Origin: SGZJ01 sp949372955
Lineage (GTDB): Bacteria > Bacteroidota > Bacteroidia > Flavobacteriales > Flavobacteriaceae
Length of the DNA: 64,000 nucleotides
Assembly: GCA_949372955.1 (NCBI GenBank)
Contig: CASIAX010000001.1
Coordinates: 124,001-188,000, forward strand
Direction: 5' to 3'
Shown: one piece after another, positions 26,349 through 36,199 of the stretch
How the letters are laid out: each line of letters begins with the position of its first letter
Numbering within the stretch: the first letter of the stretch is position 1
The notes under the pieces: model-generated
Database searches by the model: none
Told to the model about the DNA's origin: nothing
What the model saw: the letters and a program-made list of their open reading frames with translations, nothing else
Made by a program: the position numbers and the translations under genes

Positions 26349-28190
26349 TTAATTAAATATTATTTTTTTAGTGAAATAGAAATTATTAATCTTAACTCTA
26401 ATAAAGTAAACCCCTTTATTAAAATTAAGATTATCAAGCTTGTTTATTTTACCAGATTTAACACCTTTTTTTATTCTAACTCCTTGAATATCAAATATCT
26501 CGTAAGAGTAATTTAAATTACTCTTTATAAACAAAATATTGTCCTTGGTAGGATTTGGGAAGATTTTAAAATCAATAAAGGCATTCTCAGTAATATTTAG
26601 ATTCTGATTATGAAAACCAAGATATTCAAACGAATTATTTGGATATTCGTACCATTCTTCAATATCAAAATTAACGGTTGGATTCAATATGTTATCAACT
26701 CTTACATAGGTGCTATTTGCATAATCATTTTCTCCATTAAAAAACCCAAAAACATCAATTAAAGTATTATTTTTAAATAAACCTACAGGATCATCACCAT
26801 TAAAAGATAGTGCATCCGAGCTAGACAATTGGTTTGAGTTGACTGTTATTGCTTCGTCAGCATTCCCTCTAGAAATTACATATACATTTCCATCATCTAT
26901 TTCTCCGGTTAATTGAAGCATTTCCCCCCAGCTACTTCCACTATTTATATTCCTAGCTAAGGAATAGTCATTTAAATTTATAGTAGCACCAGTGAAGTTT
27001 GCAATTTCTATTGCTTTATTATTAGAAGCCCCCTCTAAATACTCTGAAATAAATAACTCATTTGTTGATGTACTTTGTTCTAAAGTAGTTGTACATTCTT
27101 CTTGACTAGTTGTAGAACTATTTTCAGATTGATCAATTGCTGTTACGCTAAAACAGTAATATGTATCTGAAATTAGCCCTGAAATTGAATAATTATTATT
27201 TTGAGTGTTAGCATAGTAACTACCATCCTTATATATGTTGTATGACGCAACAGAAATATTGTCTGTTGAATTATCCCAGCTTATCTCTAATGTATTGTCA
27301 GTTATATCAAATATTTCAATATTTGTTGGAGTTGTTGGATTTTCAGTATCATTTGTAGAACTCCAGATTTGCTCAACATAATCTGGCTCATCAACAAAAG
27401 GGTTTCGATTTCCTTGGAATAAATATACTTGATTGTTTCTGTCGATTTCTTTTTGAGAAACTGGGTCATTTAAATGCCAGTTCATTAAAATATTTAAAAA
27501 AGTGTCTTCTAGCACAATATTTGTACTCCCATCAAACATGTTGTAATTAGCCCATGAAGAAATTGAATTTTCATATCTAGTTATGAAATAAAAGTGAATT
27601 CTAGCTATATCTCCTTTAAATTCATCAATTGGCTCAAAAACAATATCAGAATATCCACTAGAAAAACTTTCATTTAAGTTATTACCTAATTTTGAGCCAT
27701 TTTGTGTTGGATTCGATATTCCATTTTGGCTTACGAGATTTGCCCCTACAACTCCATATGGGTAAGCGCTTCTAAACCCATTTACTCTTCCATCTGTAGG
27801 TAGCACTTGATGCGCATCACTTCGCATCGGGTAGTCACTTCCATAAACAGATTGTGGAATTATATGCTCTTTATTGTAACAATCTCCTTCACTTGAATAA
27901 TTACCACAACTATTTTCAGTACTAAAATTATACGGATCTATTCCACTAGGGTTTTCAGAGTAAATATCTAAGATTGTATTATCATTTTCATAATAATTAT
28001 CAATATCATGGGTTATATAAAAATCATCTAAAGCATTATAACCTTGATCATTGTGATTATTAATTATTTCATGTAATTGAGATTTTAATTCGTAGTTAAC
28101 TCCAGTAGCAGAATCATAATATCCTTCAGGTATTTGGGAATGAGTTAGCTGTGCTGTAAGAATTAAAATTAATATTATTATTTCTCTCAT
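26349..28190 (-). CDS. Secreted endonuclease I with FN3, lamin-tail and T9SS domains
   Basis: A 613-residue exported nuclease. After the signal peptide (about 1-18) the endonuclease I domain covers about 20-270, with CYNKEHIIPQSVYG holding the catalytic His and SDAHQVLPTDGRVNGFRSA the conserved Asn and Arg of the beta-beta-alpha metal finger. An FN3 domain (about 285-370), a lamin-tail-like domain (about 375-490, FISEYLEGASNNKAIEI) and a T9SS sorting tail (FPNPTKDNILFI) follow. It probably degrades extracellular DNA for phosphate and nucleosides. Its start overlaps the rRNA methyltransferase stop in the form ATGA. Confidence 0.9.
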   Translation of the reverse strand: MREIIILILILTAQLTHSQIPEGYYDSATGVNYELKSQLHEIINNHNDQGYNALDDFYITHDIDNYYENDNTILDIYSENPSGIDPYNFSTENSCGNYSSEGDCYNKEHIIPQSVYGSDYPMRSDAHQVLPTDGRVNGFRSAYPYGVVGANLVSQNGISNPTQNGSKLGNNLNESFSSGYSDIVFEPIDEFKGDIARIHFYFITRYENSISSWANYNMFDGSTNIVLEDTFLNILMNWHLNDPVSQKEIDRNNQVYLFQGNRNPFVDEPDYVEQIWSSTNDTENPTTPTNIEIFDITDNTLEISWDNSTDNISVASYNIYKDGSYYANTQNNNYSISGLISDTYYCFSVTAIDQSENSSTTSQEECTTTLEQSTSTNELFISEYLEGASNNKAIEIANFTGATINLNDYSLARNINSGSSWGEMLQLTGEIDDGNVYVISRGNADEAITVNSNQLSSSDALSFNGDDPVGLFKNNTLIDVFGFFNGENDYANSTYVRVDNILNPTVNFDIEEWYEYPNNSFEYLGFHNQNLNITENAFIDFKIFPNPTKDNILFIKSNLNYSYEIFDIQGVRIKKGVKSGKINKLDNLNFNKGVYFIRVKINNFYFTKKIIFN

Positions 28191-29401
28191 TTATTTCTAG
28201 ATAATAAAGCCATATAAAAACCATCAAAACCCGATTGATGAGATAAAATAATATTTTCACTTTCGAAATTAAATTCAACTCCGGATTCTGATTTTAAGAA
28301 GTCTTTGATTTGCTTATTATTTTCTGATTTCAAAATTGAGCAAGTAGCGTAAACTAGTTTACCGCCAGGCTTAACCATTTTTGAATAATCCCTCAAAATA
28401 TTTTGTTGTGTAACTTTAATATTAGTTAAAAACTCTTCTGTTAATTTCCATTTTGAATCAGGATTTCTCTTTAATACACCCAGTCCTGAACAAGGAGCAT
28501 CAATTAAAACTCTGTCGGCAGTTTTATGTAATTTTTTTATAGGTTTAGTCGACTCAATTACTTTAATATTAATATTATGTGCACCATTTCTTTTAGCTCT
28601 AATTTTTAATTTTTTTAATTTACTCTCGTAAATATCCATTGCAATTAATTTACCTTTATTTTGCATCAAAGCAGATAAATGCAATGTTTTACCTCCAGCT
28701 CCTGCACAGCAGTCAACAACGATCATACCAGGTTTAACATCTAGGTATTGAGCAACTAATTGAGAAGAAGCATCTTGCACCTCAAACCAACCTTTTTTAA
28801 ATGCCTCTGTTCTAAATACATTCTTTCTTTCGTCTAATATTAATGCATCTGGATAGGAATCATTTATAGTTGTCTCTACTTCTTCATCTTCTAATTTTGA
28901 TTGAAGTGATAGTCTATCTATTTTTAAAGTATTAGTTCGAAGAACTACTTGAGCTTGGTTATTTAAAGCAGATATTTCTTTTTCCCATTTTTTAACGCCT
29001 AACTCCTTAATACCTAAATCATCTATCCAGTCAGGAATAGATTCTTTATATTTCCTTTCTTTAGTTAAAGTGTCAAATCTTCCTTTTATTTTTCTATTTG
29101 GAGTGTTTTCAAAATATTTCCAATCTGGAAGTTTTATCCCTTTTAAAATAATCCATACTGCTAAAAGCCTCCACGCATCATCTCTAGAAAAAGGTGTTTT
29201 TACTTCAGCTATTTTTGAATAAAGTCTTTTCCATCTAACTATGTCATAGGTGGTTTCAGCAATGAAACCTCTATCTCTACTTCCCCATGTTTTATTTCTT
29301 TTCAATAAATTCTGAATCACTTTATCAGCATATCCATTTTCATTAAATATGAGTAAAATTCCATCAACAACGGCTAAACATAAATTTCTGTGTAATCTCA
29401 T
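28187..29401 (-). CDS. RsmB/NOP2-family RNA m5C methyltransferase
   Basis: A 404-residue SAM-dependent cytosine-C5 methyltransferase. An N-terminal NusB-like helical part (about 1-130) is followed by the Rossmann domain with DCCAGAGGKTLHLSALM, the motif IV Cys in DAPCSGLGVLKRNPDSKW and the motif VI Cys in VYATCSILKSEN. Two cysteines are needed by this family, one nucleophile and one for release, and both are present. The target, most likely 16S rRNA, cannot be fixed from sequence. It overlaps the endonuclease gene by 4 bases. Confidence 0.9.
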   Translation of the reverse strand: MRLHRNLCLAVVDGILLIFNENGYADKVIQNLLKRNKTWGSRDRGFIAETTYDIVRWKRLYSKIAEVKTPFSRDDAWRLLAVWIILKGIKLPDWKYFENTPNRKIKGRFDTLTKERKYKESIPDWIDDLGIKELGVKKWEKEISALNNQAQVVLRTNTLKIDRLSLQSKLEDEEVETTINDSYPDALILDERKNVFRTEAFKKGWFEVQDASSQLVAQYLDVKPGMIVVDCCAGAGGKTLHLSALMQNKGKLIAMDIYESKLKKLKIRAKRNGAHNINIKVIESTKPIKKLHKTADRVLIDAPCSGLGVLKRNPDSKWKLTEEFLTNIKVTQQNILRDYSKMVKPGGKLVYATCSILKSENNKQIKDFLKSESGVEFNFESENIILSHQSGFDGFYMALLSRNK

Positions 29402-29465
29402 TAGTATAATTTAAGCATACAAATGTATGCTTAATTTTAATATAATATGGATTTTAAAAAGTCAA

Positions 29466-30839
29466 TTACCTTGAAATAATTACTCTTTTTGTTGTGCTGT
29501 AATTTTCAGAAGAAATACGGACTAAATATATGCCATTGTAAAGTGTTTGAACATTAAAATAAGCTATAGTACTACCGGCATATATTTTCTTATGTTTTAT
29601 TACTTTTCCGTTAATATCATATAGAGTTACATTAAGATTATTTGTAATTAAATCTTTAATTTGAACTGCAATTAAATTTGATGCTGGATTTGGTATAATA
29701 CTAACCCCAACTTCGTTAATCTCAAAATCATTATTCGATAAATACTCGGTAGTGGATTCACTAATAGTATTAACGATCCTGTTTTCATAAACGCCGTAAA
29801 ATGTTGGACCAACTGCGTAAGGATATGCGGAATTCCAATTTTCGTCAACCGTAGCGAAATATGCGTAGGTTCCATTTGGATATTCTGGAGTTATACAAAA
29901 CCTTCCATTATGTTCATCTAAATATTCTTCCTCGTCAGTATGCTCTACATGCTCATAATCTTCTCTAAAATATCCTAAAAACATTGTTTCTTGACTTCCA
30001 GTATTTGGACCTTGAGTGATAGTCACCACTTGGTCTAAATCGGGACCATTTGTTCTTGTCGTAATATTTCTTAGTTGATATCCAGATTTTATTCTAGTTA
30101 TGCCGCCCGATCCATCTGAATTCTCATATCCATATGCACCATAAATAGGATAGCCATCATATGCATAACCAATTAAAGGAGAATGGTTTTCCGGATCAAT
30201 AGCGTATAAACCTTCTGCATCATATAAATTACATATATCAGAAACAACTTCTAAATCTAATTTAAAAGCTGATGGATTTTGATGATGATGATAATTCCCC
30301 TGAGCGGGATGACCTTTAGAACAATCAAAACCACCCATTTCAGCAGGAATTGCATCTCTATTCCAATTTTGAGTAGCCATCGGACCTCCTGGACATGGTG
30401 GGTTCCCTGGACCTCCACATAAATAATTAGTATTATTATTCCATGCTACACCATCTCTGTAATCAAAGAGCGCAACCCCATTAATAAATACACCTATATT
30501 ACCACCTGTAGTATTAGTTGGGGTGCCATTATTAGGTTGAGGATTTAAAGGTATTTTGTATATATTGTTTTGAGCTTCTGCATTTGATGGATTGCCATCA
30601 GAAAAAGGTCCTGTCGGATATGCTGGAATTCCTTGGGTACTTATGTATGCAAAATTGTCGGAGTACTCCACAGATTGACAGTTAACTAAAATATTATTTG
30701 AAACTGTTGTAGAATTTCCAGAAAAATAATAGGAGCCTGTTTCAGAAGTGTTTTGAAGCCATGAAGTTATTACAGGGTTATCTTGACTGTAAATTGATAA
30801 ACTAAAAAAAGTAAGTAAATAATATAATTTAATTTTCAT
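29466..30839 (-). CDS. Secreted YHYH-domain protein with T9SS sorting domain
   Basis: A 457-residue exported protein (signal peptide about 1-19, YYLLTFFSLSIYSQ). The centre holds the YHYH family landmarks: GNYHHHQNPSAF, SPLIGYAYDGYPIYGAYGY, and FCITPEYPNGTYAYFAT. The His- and Cys-rich centre (GGFDCSKGHPAQG) could bind metal. The tail IIPNPASNLIAV to YLVRISS is a T9SS sorting signal. The function of YHYH proteins is not known. It lies 91 bases downstream of the MbnH gene on the same strand, which fits a copper-linked role but does not prove it. Confidence 0.82.
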   Translation of the reverse strand: MKIKLYYLLTFFSLSIYSQDNPVITSWLQNTSETGSYYFSGNSTTVSNNILVNCQSVEYSDNFAYISTQGIPAYPTGPFSDGNPSNAEAQNNIYKIPLNPQPNNGTPTNTTGGNIGVFINGVALFDYRDGVAWNNNTNYLCGGPGNPPCPGGPMATQNWNRDAIPAEMGGFDCSKGHPAQGNYHHHQNPSAFKLDLEVVSDICNLYDAEGLYAIDPENHSPLIGYAYDGYPIYGAYGYENSDGSGGITRIKSGYQLRNITTRTNGPDLDQVVTITQGPNTGSQETMFLGYFREDYEHVEHTDEEEYLDEHNGRFCITPEYPNGTYAYFATVDENWNSAYPYAVGPTFYGVYENRIVNTISESTTEYLSNNDFEINEVGVSIIPNPASNLIAVQIKDLITNNLNVTLYDINGKVIKHKKIYAGSTIAYFNVQTLYNGIYLVRISSENYSTTKRVIISR

Positions 30840-30929
30840 AAGCTAGTTTTAATTTAGTAAAGATAAATTAAATGTTAATCTCTAATATAAATAATGAGTT
30901 TAAGACTATTAATAATAAGTATTTTGCAG

Positions 30930-31946
30930 TTATTGATATAAGATTTCAATCAATTTTAAAGGAAATTTATGATTCTTATTTAAGCTAAATTCTTTATCAT
31001 TTAAAGTTAAAAGAAAAGCTGTTAAGTCAACTTTTTCCTTGTTATTTAAATGTATCAAATTATTATCAATATCAATCTCAGAGTAATGATTAATCACAAA
31101 TTGTAATTTTTCAAATCTTCCATCATGCATATATGGATAAGAATATTTTAAATTTCTTAATGATGGAACTTTAAATAGATATTTATCATTAACATTTCCG
31201 GTTATATTATATCTACCAAAATCTTTAAGTGTAGAATCTTCCTTAATACCATTTTTTTTATATTCATAGTTTGTAAACATTGGTTCTGTGTGGCAGCTGT
31301 TACAGTTGTTTTTAAATAATTCATACCCTCTTTTTTCTTTATCAGAAAATTTTGCTTCTCGTTTGATTACAGAATCATATTTAGAATTAGAGGAAATCAG
31401 TGTTAATTGAAATTGTGACAAAGATTTTAAAAGGTGCTCTGTAGTTATAATACTATCTCCAAAAGCAGAGTAAAATAATTCAGGGTAATAATTGGTTTTT
31501 TGTAATTTAGAGATTAAGTTTCTGGTAGATTCCCCCATTTCAATTGGACTATTAATCGGAGCCAATGCCTGCATATCTAAATGATTTACTGCTCCATCCC
31601 ACATGAATTCTTTCTGCCATAATAAATTAAATAGACCAGGTGCATTTCTATTGCCAATCTTATCATTTATTCCATGACTTAATTTGTGATCTGTATGCGC
31701 AAATGCGTTATATGAAGAGTGACATGAGGCGCAAGAAACCTGGTTGTTTTTAGATAATATAGGGTCGTAGAATAATATTTTTCCTAATTCTATTTTATCT
31801 TCATCAATTGGATTTTTAGATAGATCATACTCAATATTTGGAAAATATTTTGGATAATTTAAATTAGTTAAATTTTTGATTTTATATAGATGAACTAAAG
31901 CTATAACAACAATTAATGTTAAAATAATTGTTGTGTATTTTTTCAT
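30930..31946 (-). CDS. MbnH-like di-heme peroxidase-family enzyme
   Basis: A 338-residue exported di-heme protein of the cytochrome c peroxidase/MauG superfamily, with one N-terminal membrane-spanning signal (about 4-20). Heme sites are C72-A-S-C75-H76 and C215-N-S-C218-H219. WDGAVNHLDMQALAPINSPIEMG and PYMHDGRFEKL are family blocks. In the methanobactin system the related MbnH oxidises a tryptophan of its partner MbnP to kynurenine. The MbnP gene ends 2 bases upstream, so the same pairing is expected here. Confidence 0.88.
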   Translation of the reverse strand: MKKYTTIILTLIVVIALVHLYKIKNLTNLNYPKYFPNIEYDLSKNPIDEDKIELGKILFYDPILSKNNQVSCASCHSSYNAFAHTDHKLSHGINDKIGNRNAPGLFNLLWQKEFMWDGAVNHLDMQALAPINSPIEMGESTRNLISKLQKTNYYPELFYSAFGDSIITTEHLLKSLSQFQLTLISSNSKYDSVIKREAKFSDKEKRGYELFKNNCNSCHTEPMFTNYEYKKNGIKEDSTLKDFGRYNITGNVNDKYLFKVPSLRNLKYSYPYMHDGRFEKLQFVINHYSEIDIDNNLIHLNNKEKVDLTAFLLTLNDKEFSLNKNHKFPLKLIEILYQ

Positions 31947-31948
31947 TT

Positions 31949-32599
31949 TTAGTTAATTGAATTAGCTAATAAAGTTGATAGTTTTACTGCATTTTTACCA
32001 GGAGACAATATTTCACTTAAATTGAAATCTATTTTATTAAAAAATTCATCGAAATTTAACACTATTTTATTTTTGCTACCTAAATTCAGTTTAATCAACT
32101 GAAGCGTATTGTGTGGCTTCATAAATCCGCCAATATGGTATGAAAATTCATTAAACCCTTTATAAACCCCTTCTAATTTAAAGTTTATGTAGCCACTATT
32201 CCATGTCCAGTACATTCCATTGACAGGATCTAAATCTCCACTTTTAGCTCCAGATTTATTTGTTTCTGTATCAACTCCTAAATTAAATATTATTTCATCA
32301 ACCCTTAGACTATTAGGTATTAGTATTTTTAGTGATTTTTCATTTTCAATATCAATTAAAATATGTTTTTTGTGATACTCTAAAACTTCTTTATCTTTTA
32401 AATAAAACTTAAGATTAGAAATGTAAAATTTTAGCTTATTGATTTTAAAAATATTTGTATTAATATTTTCATAGGAATTATTAAGAGTTATGTTTTTGTT
32501 GTTAATATGTAACTCTAGAACTAGTTCTTTTTTATCGTTGTCTATTAAATTGGAGCTTAATAGTACTAATGGAAAGAGAAATTTGTAAAATACTATCAT
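31949..32599 (-). CDS. MbnP-like copper-binding protein, partner of MbnH
   Basis: A 216-residue envelope protein (hydrophobic signal FYKFLFPLVLLSS). NGMYWTWNSGYINFKLEG matches the core of MbnP-like proteins. W131 and W133 are the only tryptophans in the protein, so one of them is the obvious target for oxidation to kynurenine by the MbnH partner, by analogy with the studied pair. HIGGFMKPHNTL supplies further possible ligands. It overlaps the ABC exporter gene by 4 bases (ATGA) and is followed after 2 bases by the MbnH gene. Confidence 0.85.
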   Translation of the reverse strand: MIVFYKFLFPLVLLSSNLIDNDKKELVLELHINNKNITLNNSYENINTNIFKINKLKFYISNLKFYLKDKEVLEYHKKHILIDIENEKSLKILIPNSLRVDEIIFNLGVDTETNKSGAKSGDLDPVNGMYWTWNSGYINFKLEGVYKGFNEFSYHIGGFMKPHNTLQLIKLNLGSKNKIVLNFDEFFNKIDFNLSEILSPGKNAVKLSTLLANSIN

Positions 32600-34422
32600 T
32601 CATTAATAGTTTGCATTTCAACTAAGTTATGATATAGCCCTCTTAGTTTCATTAAATCTTTATGATTACCTTTTTCCATTATGGACCCTTTATTAAGAAC
32701 AATAATATAATCGGCGTTTTTGATAGTCGAAAGTCTATGAGCTATAACAATTGATGTCCTGTTTTTCATCATCTTCTCTAAAGCATCTTGAACAAGTTTT
32801 TCACTTTCAGTATCTAAAGCAGATGTAGCTTCATCTAAAACCATAATGGGAGGGTTTTTTAATACTGCCCTAGCAATACTGATTCTTTGTTTTTGCCCAC
32901 CTGACAACTTGTTTCCTGAATCTCCAACATTATGGTATATACCTTGTTCTAAGTCTTTAACAAACTCCCATGCATTTGCGATTTTTAAAGCACTAATAAC
33001 TTCTTCGTCTGTAGCATTATTTTTCGCTATAATTAAATTATTTTTAATAGTGTCATTGAACAATATTGAGTCTTGAGTTACTAAGCCTATTAGATTTCTT
33101 AGACTTTTTTTTGTAACATCTTTAATATTTATATTGTCAATAGAAATCTCACCTAGATTAATGTCATAGAATCTATTTACTAAGTTAGCAATAGTAGACT
33201 TACCACTTCCAGATTGACCAACTAAAGCTAGTGTTTTGCCTTTTTCTAATTCAAAACTAAATTCTTTAATTACTTTATCATTCTTGTAGCTAAAACTTAT
33301 ATTATTAAATTGTATCGATTTGTCAAATTGTGAAATAACCTTACTGTCTTTAGGGTCAGTTACAATTGATTTATTCTCTAAAACCTGAATTACTCTTTCT
33401 GCAGCTGCATTACCTTTTCTAACTTTATAACTTGCTTTACTAATTGCTTTAAATGGAGTTAAGATATTATAGGCTAATCCTAAAAAAACCATAAATGAAC
33501 TCGGGTCTAATGTTTTGTCCTCCAAAACCATCTGACCACCATACCAAAGTAAAACAGTTATTGAACAAATACCTAAAAACTCACTAATTGGCCCAGCAAG
33601 ATTTGTTCTATTTAGTAAGTTATTTGAGTAATTATAATATTTTTTTGTTGAGTTATTAAACTTCTTTTTAAATAAGTTTTCAGAAGTAAAACTTTTTATG
33701 ATTTTCAAACCATTTAAAGTTTCATCAACAAGAGATAAAAATATCCCTTGTTCTTTTTGAACTTTATTTGATTTTTTCTTTAAGGATTTACCAATAAATG
33801 ATATAATTAGTCCAGAAATAGGAATAAATATAAATACAAAAATCGCAAGTTTACTATTGATAAGGAGCATCGATATCAAAGTAAAAATTATCATTAAAGG
33901 CTCTTTTACAATTAATTCTAATATTCCTAAAAAAGATACTTGAAGTTCAATAACATCAGATGATATTCTTGATAAGATATCTCCTTTTCTTTTTTCTGAG
34001 TAATAAGAAACTGAAAGCTCTGTAATCTTATTATATAAATCATTCCTAACATCTTTAATAACTCCATTTCTGAGATATGTAATAAAAAACAAAGACAAAT
34101 AATTAAATATATTTTTTAATAAAAATGTAATCACAATAATTAATATCATAAAAATTAAGACATCATTACTGCCTTCACTTTTTTTCATTGTAACATAGAA
34201 ATTTAGATAATCTTCACCAAAGGATACTAAATCTGCAAATCCACTCCATACAGGAGCTTCTTGTAAAGTTTTTGTTTGATTAAACAACACCTTTAGCATT
34301 GGGAATAAAGATATCATGGATAATGTACCAAAAAAAGCATAAAAAATATTAGATATAATATTTAGTATAGCAAAATGCTTATATGGTATTGCATATTTTA
34401 GTATTTTTTTAAAATATTCCAT
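32596..34422 (-). CDS. MsbA-like ABC exporter (permease-ATPase fusion)
   Basis: A 608-residue half-transporter: about six membrane segments in residues 15-320, then the ATPase. Walker A is GQSGSGKST (about 399-407), the signature LSGGQKQR, Walker B IMVLDEATSALD and the H-loop IVIAHRLSTIKNAD are intact. The group with MsbA moves lipid-linked or hydrophobic substrates, and the neighbouring hexomutase and glycosyltransferase suggest a lipid or glycolipid; the substrate itself is inferred. The start overlaps the hexomutase stop by one base. Confidence 0.9.
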   Translation of the reverse strand: MEYFKKILKYAIPYKHFAILNIISNIFYAFFGTLSMISLFPMLKVLFNQTKTLQEAPVWSGFADLVSFGEDYLNFYVTMKKSEGSNDVLIFMILIIVITFLLKNIFNYLSLFFITYLRNGVIKDVRNDLYNKITELSVSYYSEKRKGDILSRISSDVIELQVSFLGILELIVKEPLMIIFTLISMLLINSKLAIFVFIFIPISGLIISFIGKSLKKKSNKVQKEQGIFLSLVDETLNGLKIIKSFTSENLFKKKFNNSTKKYYNYSNNLLNRTNLAGPISEFLGICSITVLLWYGGQMVLEDKTLDPSSFMVFLGLAYNILTPFKAISKASYKVRKGNAAAERVIQVLENKSIVTDPKDSKVISQFDKSIQFNNISFSYKNDKVIKEFSFELEKGKTLALVGQSGSGKSTIANLVNRFYDINLGEISIDNINIKDVTKKSLRNLIGLVTQDSILFNDTIKNNLIIAKNNATDEEVISALKIANAWEFVKDLEQGIYHNVGDSGNKLSGGQKQRISIARAVLKNPPIMVLDEATSALDTESEKLVQDALEKMMKNRTSIVIAHRLSTIKNADYIIVLNKGSIMEKGNHKDLMKLRGLYHNLVEMQTINE

Positions 34423-36131
34423 TAATTTATCTTGAGATCTGAAATTATTCGATTAATCTTTAAATTTAGTTTGTGTTCATAATCAACATAATTCTCTTTC
34501 TTAATTACCTTTTCATTAACACTAATATAGAACTTAATTTTTGGTTCGGTTCCACTAGGTCTTAATGCAACTTTTGTACCATCGGCAGTTGTGAAAATTA
34601 AAACATTTGATTGTGGTAATAATATCTTTGTTTTTAAATTATTAGTGGTGCTGATAGATTTAGAAGTTAAGTAGTCATCTATTTTAATAATTTGCGACTT
34701 ATCAATTTCATTGGGAGAATTATTTCTGAAACTCTCCATGATACTATTTATTTCTTTATTACCGTTAATTCCTTTTTTTGTCAATGAAACTAGTTTTTCT
34801 TTAAAAATTCCGTGTTTCATATGTATATCTTGCAGTTTTGAGTAGATGCTGTCTCCTTTGCTTTTTAATTGAGCTGCGATTTCACAAGCTAGTAGAGTGG
34901 AGGTGATTGCATCTTTATCTCTTACAAAGTCACCAACCATAAAACCAAAACTTTCTTCTCCACCGCCGATAAAATCTAACTCTGGATGATCTTTAATCAT
35001 TTTAGCTATCCATTTAAAGCCTGTTAGTCCTAATTTACATTCAATATTATAATAGTTTGATATTTTATTAATTAATGGAGTAGATACTATTGTAGAACCT
35101 ATAAATTGATTGCCATTTAATTTATTTTCGTTTTTCCATTTCTCACACAAGTACTCTATTAGTATGGCCATAACTTCATTACCATTTAATAGCACCAGTT
35201 CATTGTTTTTATCTCGGACTGCTATCCCTAGTCTATCACCATCTGGATCTGTACCTATGATAATATCTGCTTTATGCTTGTATCCTAGCTTAAGCGCCAT
35301 AGCTAAAGCTTCAGTTTCCTCAGGATTTGGAGATGTTACAGTCGGAAAATCTCCATCAGGAACCCTTTGTTCCTCTACAATAAATACATTATTAAATCCG
35401 GCTTTTTGTAAGACATCTGGCATTAAAGTTATTGATGTTCCATGTAATGAAGTAAAAACTATATTTAGTTTATTTTTTATATCATTATTGTCAGATAACT
35501 TAGCAGTTTGAATACTATTTTTAATAAATGCATCATCAACTTCTTTATCGATGTATTTTATTAAATCAGTATTTGATTTGAAATTTATTTCCCTGTAATT
35601 CAGTTTGTTAATTTCCTCTATTATATTTTTATCCTCAGGCGGTACAATTTGACCTCCATCCTCCCAATAGACTTTATATCCATTATATTCAGGAGGATTA
35701 TGAGAAGCTGTTAAAACAATTCCACATTTACAGTTTAAATATTTTAATGCAAAAGATAATTCAGGAGTTGGTCTTAAATCACTAAATAAATATACTTTAA
35801 TGTTATTAGCAGAAAAAACATCCGCAACAACTTTAGCTAATTTTTTACTGTTATGCCTACAATCATAAGCAATAACTACTGAAATATTTTTTTTAAATAT
35901 TTTGGTTAAGTAATTGCTAATCCCTTGAGTATTTTTACCTAATGTATATTTATTTATCCTGTTAGTACCAGGTCCCATTAAGCCTCTCATACCTCCAGTT
36001 CCAAACTCTAAGTTTTTATAAAAACTATCCTCTAGTTGATCTTCATTCTCAATTAAGGATTTAGTTGCTTTTATAGTGGCTTGATCAAAGGGTGGTTCTA
36101 GCCATTCTTGAAATATTTCTTTATAATTCAT
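34422..36131 (-). CDS. Phosphoglucomutase/phosphomannomutase
   Basis: A 569-residue alpha-D-phosphohexomutase. FGTGGMRGLMGPG near the N-terminus and the active-site serine loop LTASHNPPEYNGYK (about 142-155) are clear, as are the metal loop IIGTDPDGDRLGIAV (about 291-305), the sugar-binding GGGEESFGF, and the phosphate-binding LRPSGTEPKIKFY near the end. It probably links glucose-1-P and glucose-6-P, or mannose forms, for surface sugar synthesis. Glucose or mannose preference cannot be decided. Confidence 0.93.
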   Translation of the reverse strand: MNYKEIFQEWLEPPFDQATIKATKSLIENEDQLEDSFYKNLEFGTGGMRGLMGPGTNRINKYTLGKNTQGISNYLTKIFKKNISVVIAYDCRHNSKKLAKVVADVFSANNIKVYLFSDLRPTPELSFALKYLNCKCGIVLTASHNPPEYNGYKVYWEDGGQIVPPEDKNIIEEINKLNYREINFKSNTDLIKYIDKEVDDAFIKNSIQTAKLSDNNDIKNKLNIVFTSLHGTSITLMPDVLQKAGFNNVFIVEEQRVPDGDFPTVTSPNPEETEALAMALKLGYKHKADIIIGTDPDGDRLGIAVRDKNNELVLLNGNEVMAILIEYLCEKWKNENKLNGNQFIGSTIVSTPLINKISNYYNIECKLGLTGFKWIAKMIKDHPELDFIGGGEESFGFMVGDFVRDKDAITSTLLACEIAAQLKSKGDSIYSKLQDIHMKHGIFKEKLVSLTKKGINGNKEINSIMESFRNNSPNEIDKSQIIKIDDYLTSKSISTTNNLKTKILLPQSNVLIFTTADGTKVALRPSGTEPKIKFYISVNEKVIKKENYVDYEHKLNLKINRIISDLKIN

Positions 36132-36199
36132 TATTTACAGAGTGTTTTTTAACAAAACTAGTTAACTGAGAGTATTTAAATGTAAAAATGTTGTTAAAA

